NCBI GenBank assembly: GCA_949025205.1
Contig: CARMXJ010000033.1
Span: 1-14,784 of the forward strand
Length of the DNA stretch: 14,784 nt
Source of the DNA: an uncultured Bacilli bacterium
GTDB taxonomy: Bacteria > Bacillota_I > Bacilli_A > RF39 > UBA660
Direction: 5' to 3'
Positions 7,473 to 13,273 of the stretch are shown here, in pieces. The position numbers and the translations under genes are program-made. Each line of letters begins with the position of its first letter. Positions within the stretch are counted from its first letter, which is position 1. A model generated the notes under the pieces. It had not been told where the DNA came from and ran no database searches. It saw only the letters and a program-made list of their open reading frames with translations.

Positions 7473-7808
7473 GTGAAAAATAAAGGTTATACAATTCCAG
7501 AATTAATTGTAGTTATTGTTGTAGTAGGAATTTTTTCTGTAATAGCAATTAATAAAGCTAGTTATGCTTTTGTAGATACAGATGCTATTGGAGAGCAAAC
7601 CGAAAAAATGATTTTAATTAAAAGTGCTACGGCTTATGCAAATAGTATTAAAGAAGAGTTAAAAAGCGATGTAGATCGATATATTATTGGAAGAGATTTG
7701 GTAGAAGCAGATTATTTGATAGATGATGATCATATTTATACAAATGTCAAAATAAAATTAAGTTATCATAGTGATACAGATACTGTTTCTGTAGATATTT
7801 TGGATTAA
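7473..7808 (+). CDS. Second prepilin-like protein (type IV pilin/pseudopilin signal)
   Basis: A 111-residue protein with a short basic leader (MKNKG) and then YTIPELIVVIVVVGIFSVIA. The cleavage context is G|Y, the Glu is at +5, and a single hydrophobic helix follows. The remainder is a small polar domain without cysteine. The GTG at 7473 is preferred over GTG 7464 and ATG 7467 because AAGGTGAT then sits 4 nt upstream, and because the start region AAAAATAAA matches the first prepilin (1843) base for base. One nucleotide separates its stop from the next ATG, so it is coupled to the nuclease gene. The pilus or pseudopilus it belongs to cannot be determined from this window. Confidence 0.82.
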   Translation: MKNKGYTIPELIVVIVVVGIFSVIAINKASYAFVDTDAIGEQTEKMILIKSATAYANSIKEELKSDVDRYIIGRDLVEADYLIDDDHIYTNVKIKLSYHSDTDTVSVDILD

Positions 7809-7809
7809 T

Positions 7810-9723
7810 ATGGCAATTACAAAGACAAATTTTATTAATTTTACGAGATGTCCTAGGTATGCCAGTTTAGCGGAGATAAAAAAAGAAAAATTAGATGCCG
7901 ATATTAGTTATAAAGACTATAAGCAAGAAGAATTACAAGAAAATTTAAGTGAAATTGTTGGTTCTATGTATGAAATGAATGAAGAAACAGGAGAAGAAAC
8001 AGATTTAGTAGATAAAGTAAATCGCCAGTTAGAAGCAATGATGGATTATTATAAGATTGTAGAAGTTGAAGCGGGACGAATTAGTGAAAAAACATTTGGC
8101 GGAAAATCGATTTTTGCAGAAAAAACACAAGATCAAGAGTGTTTTGATTTTTCTATGCATGGTATTAAATATATGTGTTATGTAGATATTTATAATGAAA
8201 ATGAAAATGGAATTAATATCATTGAAGTTAAATCTACTACAAGTAAAAAATACATGGAACTTATGGCTGGACATAAAAGGTGTGACAAGTATTCGATTTG
8301 GGAGAGAATAAATAATATTAATTATTTAAAAGGAGAACTTCCTGGATTTGACTTGGAATCAGAGATGCCTTTAAAGGATTATGAAAAACAGAAAGCTAAG
8401 TTTTTTGATCGATATCGTTTAGGACAGTATATTTATGATCTAGCTGTACAAAGGTATTTTATTGAACATGAATATAAAAGTACGCATACAGAAGAAAAAC
8501 TAAAAAAATTCCATTATTATTTGGGTGTTTTAAATGCGGATTATATTTTTGATGGAACGTATGAAAATGGAAAGCCTGTTTATAATGTAGATGCTAGTGA
8601 AAATGAACTGATTACCTTTTTTGATATGACTAAAGTTACCGAAGAATATCAAAGGTATGTGGATGCTGATAGAGAAAAATTAGAACGTTATTTAAATGAT
8701 TTAGACGCTTCCCCTTGTCCTTTAGGGGATTATTGTGGGTATAAAAAACAAAGCGGTTGTAAATTTTTTAATCCGATTTGTGGGCGTATGATACCTCCTA
8801 AAAATTCGAGTCTTTCTTATATTCATAATGGATTTGGGTTTGTAAGAGAAGATGGTACTCGTATCAAGGGATTAGATCTTATTAATGAAGGGTATTTAAA
8901 TATGCTTGATATTCCCGAAGCATGGATTACGAAAAGATCTCATCAATTACAAAGAGAAAGTTTGGAATTTGGGACAGTTTATGTAGATAAGGAAAAGATC
9001 CAAGATGGTCTAAAACAATTACAATATCCGATATACCACTTGGATTTTGAAACAATGCCTTGTCCAGTTCCAAGATTTCGAGGAGAATGGCCTTATATTC
9101 AGTCGCCTTTTGAGTTTAGTTTGCATATTGAACGTGAGCCGGGTGTTTGTGATAAGGAAGCGGATAACATTGTATTTCTTGCTAAAACGCATGGGGATGA
9201 ACGAGAAGATATGATAAAGTTGATGCTTAAATATATGAATCCAGATGAGGGGACTTTGTTTGCACAAAATGTTGCTTTTGAAAAAGGAAGAATAAAGGAA
9301 ATGGCCAAGATTTTTCCAGAGTATCGAGTACCTTTGATGAAACTTTATGACAGAGGTTTTGATTTGCTTTGGCTTGTCAATACGAATTCTAAAATGTATA
9401 TGGATTTAGGGTATGATGAAGAAAGAGCCAAAACGTTTAATTTTTATGATAAGAGGTTAAGTGGATCTTTTTCTATCAAAAAAACGTTGCCTGTTTTTAG
9501 TGATTTAAGATACGATAATTTGGTTGTAAAAAATGGAACGGAAGCTATTGTTGAATATGCAAATTATGAGAAGATGAGCAAGGAAGAATATGCTTTAAAA
9601 TACCAAGCATTGATTATTTATTGTCAACAAGATACATGGGCGATGGTAGAAATTTTAAATGCTTTACGAGAACTTGTAAAAGATTTGTCAAAAAATGGTG
9701 AAAATGTTGTCATGTTTACATGA
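7810..9723 (+). CDS. Cas4/RecB-like nuclease fused to DUF2779 (DEDD-type exonuclease-like) domain
   Basis: A 637-residue protein with two putative nuclease modules. The N-terminal half resembles PD-(D/E)XK nucleases of the RecB/Cas4 group: D126 in CYVDIY and E139-V-K141 in IIEVKST. It also has one early Cys (C14 in FTRCPRY) and a late cluster (C303, C309, C317, C324) of the kind that ligates an iron-sulfur cluster in Cas4/AddB proteins. The C-terminal half matches the DUF2779 pattern, with D412-F-E414 in YHLDFET, N487/E491 in AQNVAFEKGRI, SIKKTLPVF at 555-563 and D608 in CQQDTWA, which fits a DEDD-type 3'-5' exonuclease fold. The ATG follows the prepilin stop by 1 nt, with only a weak ribosome site, so translation is probably coupled. 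Substrate unknown; a DNA repair or defence role is an inference. No Cas genes or CRISPR repeats are nearby. Confidence 0.82.
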   Translation: MAITKTNFINFTRCPRYASLAEIKKEKLDADISYKDYKQEELQENLSEIVGSMYEMNEETGEETDLVDKVNRQLEAMMDYYKIVEVEAGRISEKTFGGKSIFAEKTQDQECFDFSMHGIKYMCYVDIYNENENGINIIEVKSTTSKKYMELMAGHKRCDKYSIWERINNINYLKGELPGFDLESEMPLKDYEKQKAKFFDRYRLGQYIYDLAVQRYFIEHEYKSTHTEEKLKKFHYYLGVLNADYIFDGTYENGKPVYNVDASENELITFFDMTKVTEEYQRYVDADREKLERYLNDLDASPCPLGDYCGYKKQSGCKFFNPICGRMIPPKNSSLSYIHNGFGFVREDGTRIKGLDLINEGYLNMLDIPEAWITKRSHQLQRESLEFGTVYVDKEKIQDGLKQLQYPIYHLDFETMPCPVPRFRGEWPYIQSPFEFSLHIEREPGVCDKEADNIVFLAKTHGDEREDMIKLMLKYMNPDEGTLFAQNVAFEKGRIKEMAKIFPEYRVPLMKLYDRGFDLLWLVNTNSKMYMDLGYDEERAKTFNFYDKRLSGSFSIKKTLPVFSDLRYDNLVVKNGTEAIVEYANYEKMSKEEYALKYQALIIYCQQDTWAMVEILNALRELVKDLSKNGENVVMFT

Positions 9724-9736
9724 TGTTTAGTATTAT
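9707..9736 (+). promoter_or_regulatory. Promoter of rpoZ
   Basis: -35 TTGTCA (9707-9712) and -10 TATTAT (9731-9736) with an 18-bp spacer. The promoter overlaps the 3' end of the upstream nuclease gene. Confidence 0.55.
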
Positions 9737-9759
9737 AGTATTGTAAGGATGTGATTACA

Positions 9760-9966
9760 GTGTTATACCCATCAATTGATAAATTATTAAATATAGTAGA
9801 TTCGAAGTACAAGCTTGTACATGTTGCTTCTATTCGAAGTAAACAAATGAGCGAGAATGATCATTATCAAATGAAAGAAAATGAATACTATAATAAAAAG
9901 GAACTAGGTCGTGCTTTAGAAGAAGTAGAAAAAGGGTTAATAACTTTAAAAGAAAAGGAAAGTTAA
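9760..9966 (+). CDS. rpoZ: DNA-directed RNA polymerase omega subunit
   Basis: A 68-residue omega subunit that supports folding and assembly of beta' in RNA polymerase. The N-terminus MLYPSIDKLLNIVDSKYKLV matches the family signature (YPSID.LL..VDSKY.LV), followed by VASIRSKQM in place of the usual VAAKRARQL, and by the ELGRALEEVEKG segment. The GTG at 9760 is chosen because the conserved protein begins exactly there and AAGGA lies 10 nt upstream; a GTG at 9751 would add three non-conserved residues. The usual neighbours gmk and priA are absent. Confidence 0.92.
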   Translation: MLYPSIDKLLNIVDSKYKLVHVASIRSKQMSENDHYQMKENEYYNKKELGRALEEVEKGLITLKEKES

Positions 9967-9985
9967 AATTTTTTTCGAAAAGTAC

Positions 9986-10014
9986 TTGCGAAATAAAAAT
10001 GGTTATGTTATCAT
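9986..10014 (+). promoter_or_regulatory. Promoter of tRNA-Ala
   Basis: -35 TTGCGA (9986-9991), 17 bp, -10 TATCAT (10009-10014). The predicted start near 10021 lies 8 nt before the mature tRNA. Confidence 0.7.
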
Positions 10015-10028
10015 AATCTTGTTCTTTT

Positions 10029-10105
10029 GGGGAATTAGCTCAGCTGGCTAGAGCACCACGTTTGCACCGTGGGGGTCAAGGGTTCGAATCCCTTATTCTC
10101 CACCA
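10029..10105 (+). tRNA. tRNA-Ala (anticodon TGC)
   Basis: A 77-nt cloverleaf. The acceptor stem GGGGAAT pairs with ATTCTCC and contains G3:U70, the alanine identity pair. The D arm is AGCTC...GAGC, the anticodon arm CCACG-TTTGCAC-CGTGG has TGC at 10063-10065, and the T arm contains GGTTCGAATCC. The discriminator is A and CCA is encoded (10103-10105). It stands alone with its own promoter. Confidence 0.97.
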
Positions 10106-10142
10106 GATTGATAAAAAACTCGAACTTCGAGTTAAAATATGG

Positions 10143-10170
10143 AAACGTACTTGATAAAGGTACGTTTTTA
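10143..10170 (+). terminator. Terminator downstream of tRNA-Ala
   Basis: AAACGTAC (10143-10150) pairs with GTACGTTT (10160-10167), followed by TT-A-TG. Its loop holds the TTGATA -35 of the antisense RNA promoter, so terminator and promoter are interleaved. A separate hairpin at about 10118-10134 (AACTCGA/TCGAGTT) lacks a T run. Confidence 0.6.
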
Positions 10171-10179
10171 TGTTATTAT
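10151..10179 (+). promoter_or_regulatory. Promoter of antisense RNA, copy B
   Basis: -35 TTGATA (10151-10156), 17 bp, -10 TATTAT (10174-10179). The layout matches the copy A promoter at 3581-3609. Confidence 0.68.
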
Positions 10180-10185
10180 GAATGT

Positions 10186-10307
10186 GTCAAGGGAACTTGC
10201 ATAAAATAAAAAAGGGAATACTTAACCTTTCCATGTTGAGTGTTCGCCAAAAGTTTGGTTAGCACTTAATCTACTGAAATGAAAAGTAAATTGAGTGCTT
10301 TTTTCTT
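10186..10307 (+). ncRNA. Predicted antisense antitoxin-like RNA, copy B
   Basis: Predicted RNA of about 120 nt. It has a 5' hairpin (CAAG 10188-10191 with CTTG 10196-10199), then an 11-bp hairpin (10216-10226 with 10235-10245, fully paired if G-U is allowed on this strand). It ends in a strong terminator (arms 10261-10275 and 10285-10299, then TTTTTTCTT). It overlaps the 3' portion of the minus-strand toxin mRNA, including the 3' segment used for long-range pairing. This convergent, 3'-overlapping layout is known from type I toxin-antitoxin systems such as TxpA/RatA and BsrG/SR4. Antitoxin function is inferred. Confidence 0.65.
10202..10248 (-). terminator. Terminator of the toxin-like mRNA, copy B
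   Basis: On the minus strand, a hairpin with arms 10245-10235 and 10226-10216 is followed by a T-rich stretch (plus-strand A residues 10213-10202). The 5' arm of this hairpin is also the segment that can pair with the mRNA 5' end (10443-10430), so the two structures compete. Confidence 0.6.
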
Positions 10308-10318
10308 ATTGTAGATTA

Positions 10319-10402
10319 CTATTTTACAAAAGTAAAAAGTAAGGCTATAAGTAAGAAGATAATTAGAATAAGAGAAAGAATCAAAAAATCTTTCTTATGC
10401 AT
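10319..10402 (-). CDS. 27-residue hydrophobic type I toxin-like peptide
   Basis: The peptide begins MHKKDFLILSLILIIFLL and ends TFVK. It has a short charged N-terminus, one membrane-spanning helix of about 20 residues and a terminal lysine, like many type I toxins that insert in the inner membrane. The ATG (10402) is preceded by a perfect AAGGAGG (10417-10411) at 8 nt, which is strong support for translation. A small CTTTC/GAAAG hairpin overlaps the ribosome site and could limit initiation. The mRNA runs from about 10443 to 10202 and is overlapped by the antisense RNA on the plus strand. A recognisable but broken homologue lies at 3824-3768. The peptide family was not identified, and toxicity is inferred from architecture. 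Confidence 0.7.
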   Translation of the reverse strand: MHKKDFLILSLILIIFLLIALLFTFVK

Positions 10403-10444
10403 ATCATCAGCCTCCTTTCTTACGAAAGTGGCAAGCACTCAACG

Positions 10445-10473
10445 ATTAAATATTCCTATAAATAGTTTAACAA
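10445..10473 (-). promoter_or_regulatory. Promoter of the toxin-like mRNA, with a palindrome at the -35
   Basis: Minus-strand -35 TTGTTA (10473-10468) and -10 TTTAAT (10450-10445) with a 17-bp spacer. The -35 overlaps a perfect 14-bp palindrome AACAAACGTTTGTT (10469-10482), which may be an operator. The -10 ends at the start of the 5' pairing segment, so the first few bases of that segment might not be transcribed. Confidence 0.55.
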
Positions 10474-10529
10474 ACGTTTGTTTTTTATACAATGATTTTA
10501 TGATAGTAATATGATAATTTTGAAACATA

Positions 10530-10535
10530 TATAAT
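10530..10535 (+). promoter_or_regulatory. -10 element of cupin gene
   Basis: A consensus TATAAT 37 bp before the cupin ATG. No convincing -35 is visible at 16-18 bp. Confidence 0.4.
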
Positions 10536-10571
10536 ATGGTAATTAACCTAGAATTTAAAGGAGTTTTAATA

Positions 10572-11045
10572 ATGAATAATAAAATAGTAGTTAAAAATTT
10601 AAATAATATAGAACCAAAGTATAAAAATGAGCATGGATATGAGTTTAATAAATATGAAGTTACAAAAAGAAAAGATTTTAGCCAAGCTTATGTTTGTTTT
10701 TATGAAATTATGCCGGGGAAATCTGCTTATCCTAAACATTATCATTCCTATAATACTGAATGTTTTTACATAATTAATGGTTCTGGTATTATAGAAACTA
10801 TTGATTCTAAATTTATGGTAAAAAGTGGTGATATAATCGTATTTCCTTGTGGAGAAAATGGGATTCATAAATTAATTAATACATCCAGTAGTGACAAATT
10901 ATTATATATTGATTTTGATACAACTAATTCACCTGATATTATTCATTATGTAGATTCTAATAAAATTGGAATTATTGAACACAATATTTCAAGTACATTT
11001 TTTAAAAATACTGATAATGTTGATTATTATGAAGGAGAAAAATAA
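10572..11045 (+). CDS. Single-domain cupin protein
   Basis: A 157-residue cupin_2-type beta-barrel. Metal-ligand motif 1 is H56-x-H58....E63 in YPKHYHSYNTECFYIINGSG; motif 2 follows at about 84-102 (VKSGDIIVFPCGENGIHKLIN), with H99 as the fourth ligand. Such proteins bind sugars, polyketide or amino-acid-like ligands, or act as epimerases or isomerases; the sequence does not decide between these. The ATG at 10572 is preferred because AAAGGAG lies 8 nt upstream. A weak AT-only hairpin (11044-11059) with CTTTT follows the stop. Base composition is slightly more AT-rich than the housekeeping genes, which hints at acquisition. Confidence 0.78.
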   Translation: MNNKIVVKNLNNIEPKYKNEHGYEFNKYEVTKRKDFSQAYVCFYEIMPGKSAYPKHYHSYNTECFYIINGSGIIETIDSKFMVKSGDIIVFPCGENGIHKLINTSSSDKLLYIDFDTTNSPDIIHYVDSNKIGIIEHNISSTFFKNTDNVDYYEGEK

Positions 11046-11064
11046 AAATTAGAATTTTTCTTTT
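11044..11064 (+). terminator. Weak AT-only terminator candidate after the cupin gene
   Basis: AAAAAT (11044-11049) with ATTTTT (11054-11059), then CTTTT. The stem contains no G-C pair, so termination would be inefficient. Confidence 0.3.
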
Positions 11065-11091
11065 GGTAAATTTAGTATAGGAGTGGTTCAT

Positions 11092-11382
11092 GTGTTACGT
11101 GAAGATGAATTTAAAATATTGGTTGGTGGATACTTCGGAATTGAGGAGATAGATGAATATAAACTAAAGGTGTATGTATTACAAGAAATAGAAGAATATC
11201 TAAAGAACTTTATTTTAGAAAATCCAATCCAAAATTTTGATTATAGAAAAGAAGCAGAAAAAATAAAAGAGGAACTTCCTTTAAAAAGAAAATTACAAGA
11301 TAGTTTACTTGCATTAAGAAAAATAGATGGACCACTTGATTTAATTTTGTTAATTAAAAATAAAATGAATGATTTAGATTAA
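11092..11382 (+). CDS. Hypothetical 96-residue charged helical protein
   Basis: Not recognised. It begins MLREDEFKILVGGYFGIEEIDEYKL only as inferred from a GTG start at 11092, chosen because ATAGGAG lies 8 nt upstream; GTG at 11083 is an alternative. It is rich in Glu, Lys and Leu, predicted mostly helical, and has no signal peptide, membrane segment or cysteine. It lies between the cupin and the viperin-like gene on the same strand. It might be a small regulator or a partner protein, but nothing in it proves a function. Confidence 0.6.
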   Translation: MLREDEFKILVGGYFGIEEIDEYKLKVYVLQEIEEYLKNFILENPIQNFDYRKEAEKIKEELPLKRKLQDSLLALRKIDGPLDLILLIKNKMNDLD

Positions 11383-11403
11383 ATTTTTGTTAAGCTGTAT
11401 AAT
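11375..11403 (+). promoter_or_regulatory. Promoter of the radical SAM gene
   Basis: -10 TATAAT (11398-11403) with TAGATT (11375-11380) at 17 bp. The predicted leader is about 17 nt and contains GGAGG. Confidence 0.5.
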
Positions 11404-11426
11404 AATTAAAATAATGGAGGATTTTT

Positions 11427-12227
11427 ATGGAGAAGTTTTTTGAATCGTTATGTTGGAATATAACTGGAAAATGCAATGAAGATTGTAAGTTTTGTTATCG
11501 AAGAAAATGCATGGATAATACCTTAGAAGAAAATATAAAAATATTTGATAATCTATCAAAAAATCCAATTAAAAAAATATCTTTTTGTGGAGGAGAACCG
11601 CTTTTATATACGGATTTGTTTGCACTTGTCAAATACATTCGAAATAAATTTCCTAACATCAAATTGTCTATTACAACAAATGGAAAATGTATAGATGATT
11701 CGATATTAGAACAAATATTTACTTATTTTGATTGGATTTCGTTTCCCATAGATAGTTCAAATGCAGAAATGAATGCATATATAGGGCGTGGGTATAATCA
11801 CCTTCCTAAAATTATTCATCTGTTAGAAAAGTGTAATAATCAAATTCATATAAAAATAAATACGGTTGTTACTAAGGTAAATAAAGAAGATATCCAAAAT
11901 ATCTATCGAATTATTTCTGCATATCACATAGATAGATGGAAAATATTTCGCTTTTTTCCAATAAGAGATGCAAAACGTTATCAAGATTTATTTTATTTAA
12001 ATCAGTTTGAAGCAAGTCAAGTTCAAAATTTTATACAAACGTTAAATAAAGAGAGTTGTTTTTCTATAGAATATAATGATTTTGAAGGAAAACCTTCTTG
12101 TTTTAGTATTCAGCCGAATGGGACCATTGAAAATAGTGAAAATGAAGTTATAGGAAATGCTTTAGAAGATGATATTTTAGGGATAAAAAGATTAGAATTA
12201 GTGAAATATCAAAAAACGAGCTATTAA
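11427..12227 (+). CDS. Radical SAM protein, viperin-like
   Basis: A 266-residue single-domain radical SAM enzyme. The 4Fe-4S motif is C16-x3-C20-x2-C23, followed by GGEP (55-58) and TTNGK (83-87). Beyond the generic fold it has blocks I associate with viperins: SIDS-like FPIDSS (107-111 region), NAYIGRG (116-122) against human NVLIGRG, HIKINTVVTKVN (141-152) against FKINSVINRFN, and DRWKIFRFFPI (169-179) against VRWKVFQ. In viperins the KIN and RWK blocks bind CTP and the product is the chain-terminator ddhCTP. The C-terminal part is shorter and lacks the typical SYLxxD block, reading SCFSIQPNG instead. The ATG has GGAGG 7 nt upstream. A MazG gene follows after 72 bp. Alternative: another MoaA-like radical SAM subfamily. 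The viperin call is an inference. Confidence 0.62.
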   Translation: MEKFFESLCWNITGKCNEDCKFCYRRKCMDNTLEENIKIFDNLSKNPIKKISFCGGEPLLYTDLFALVKYIRNKFPNIKLSITTNGKCIDDSILEQIFTYFDWISFPIDSSNAEMNAYIGRGYNHLPKIIHLLEKCNNQIHIKINTVVTKVNKEDIQNIYRIISAYHIDRWKIFRFFPIRDAKRYQDLFYLNQFEASQVQNFIQTLNKESCFSIEYNDFEGKPSCFSIQPNGTIENSENEVIGNALEDDILGIKRLELVKYQKTSY

Positions 12228-12273
12228 AGAAAGTAAAAAATAGAAAAGATCCTCTAGTAATTGTTATAAAATG

Positions 12274-12282
12274 TGCTATATT
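12274..12282 (+). promoter_or_regulatory. Extended -10 promoter of mazG-like gene
   Basis: TGCTATATT fits TGnTATAAT. The transcript would start near 12289, giving an approximately 11-nt leader with AGGTGA. No good -35 at 17 bp. Confidence 0.5.
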
Positions 12283-12299
12283 GTTTGTAGGTGAAATGT

Positions 12300-12629
12300 A
12301 TGGAAAAAAATTTAACACAAATTCAAAAAGAAGTAGATCATTGGGTACAACAATATGAAAAACCATATTTTAGTCCGCTTTCTATGATGGCAGCTTTGAT
12401 GGAGGAAGTGGGAGAAGTAGCTCGTGTGATGAATATTAAGTATGGAGATAAGCCAGCTAAAGGGAAAGAAGATTTAATGAATTTGCAAGAAGAAATAGGA
12501 GATGTTTTATTTAGTCTTGTTTGTATTGCAAACTCGGAAGGATTTTCATTAAATGATGCTTATCTACAAAAGATAGAAAAATTAAATAATCGAGATAGTA
12601 GTCGTTTTAAAAAGAAAGAAGAGAAATAA
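12300..12629 (+). CDS. MazG-family nucleotide pyrophosphohydrolase (YpjD-like)
   Basis: A 109-residue all-alpha NTP pyrophosphatase of the single-domain MazG/YpjD type, which hydrolyses (d)NTPs to NMP and pyrophosphate using Mg2+ bound by acidic residues. The signature EExxE (E35, E36, E39 in MEEVGEVARVM) and ExxD (E65, D68 in LQEEIGDVLFSL) is intact. The ATG at 12300 is preferred over GTG at 12291 because AGGTGA overlaps the latter and sits at proper distance from the former. It is followed 2 nt later by the DUF1287 gene. Its position after a viperin-like gene may be coincidental, since MazG-like genes are common chromosomal housecleaning genes in Bacilli. Confidence 0.88.
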   Translation: MEKNLTQIQKEVDHWVQQYEKPYFSPLSMMAALMEEVGEVARVMNIKYGDKPAKGKEDLMNLQEEIGDVLFSLVCIANSEGFSLNDAYLQKIEKLNNRDSSRFKKKEEK

Positions 12630-12631
12630 AT

Positions 12632-13270
12632 TTGAAAAGGCTTATTGTTTTTGGCTGTCTTTTTTTATTCTTTCTTTTTTTCTTATTGTATCATTTTCAA
12701 ATTATTCCTCATAAAAGTTATGATAATTCCTATTTTCAAATTCCTACATATGTAAGTGGTGTTGATAAAGATAGGGATGGAGTAGATGACCAAACAGATA
12801 TTTTATTAAATGTACGAGAATATATTTCTACAAAACCAAAGTATAAAAGTAAATATTATGCTTCTGGTTATCCAGATGATGGTTATGGCGTTTGTACGGA
12901 TGTGGTAGCAAATGGTTTATTACATGCAGGGTATGATTTAATGGAGTTAGTGAACCAAGATATATTAGAACATAAAGAAAAATATAATATTTCGGTTGTG
13001 GATAAAAAAATTGATTTTCGAAGAGTGGTAAACTTAAATGTATATTTTAAAAGGCATGCCATTTCTTTAACAACGGATATATCTGATATCTTTATGTGGC
13101 AAGGCGGAGATATTGTGGTATTTGAGAGTCATATTGGGATTGTTTCAGATAAAAGAAATAAAAAAGGAATTCCATTTGTCATTCATCATGCTAGTCCTTA
13201 CCAAGTGCATTATGAAGAGGATATATTAGAACAAAGAGACGATATAGTTGGTCATTACCGAATAAGCTGA
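12632..13270 (+). CDS. DUF1287-like secreted/membrane-anchored protein with EF-hand-like loop
   Basis: A 212-residue protein. A basic N-terminus is followed by a long hydrophobic stretch (5-24), giving a membrane anchor or uncleaved signal, with the rest outside. A calcium-loop-like DKDRDGVDDQTD lies at 45-56. The main domain (about 60-212) has YGVCTDVVANGLLHAGYDL (C88, D90), WQGGDIVVFESHIGIVSD (H167) and HHASP (185-189), which resembles DUF1287 and the wider NlpC/P60-like papain fold with a Cys-His pair. A cell-wall or peptide hydrolase activity is plausible but unproven. The start is TTG at 12632, two nt after the mazG stop, without a strong ribosome site; coupling is likely. Confidence 0.78.
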   Translation: MKRLIVFGCLFLFFLFFLLYHFQIIPHKSYDNSYFQIPTYVSGVDKDRDGVDDQTDILLNVREYISTKPKYKSKYYASGYPDDGYGVCTDVVANGLLHAGYDLMELVNQDILEHKEKYNISVVDKKIDFRRVVNLNVYFKRHAISLTTDISDIFMWQGGDIVVFESHIGIVSDKRNKKGIPFVIHHASPYQVHYEEDILEQRDDIVGHYRIS

Positions 13271-13273
13271 TAT

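Noticed and set aside
7810..9723. CRISPR-Cas context for the Cas4-like domain
   Set aside because: No direct-repeat array and no other cas genes in the window; the DUF2779 architecture is a separate family.
10118..10134. Hairpin AACTCGA/TCGAGTT as the tRNA terminator
   Set aside because: No T run follows; the hairpin at 10143-10167 is the better candidate.
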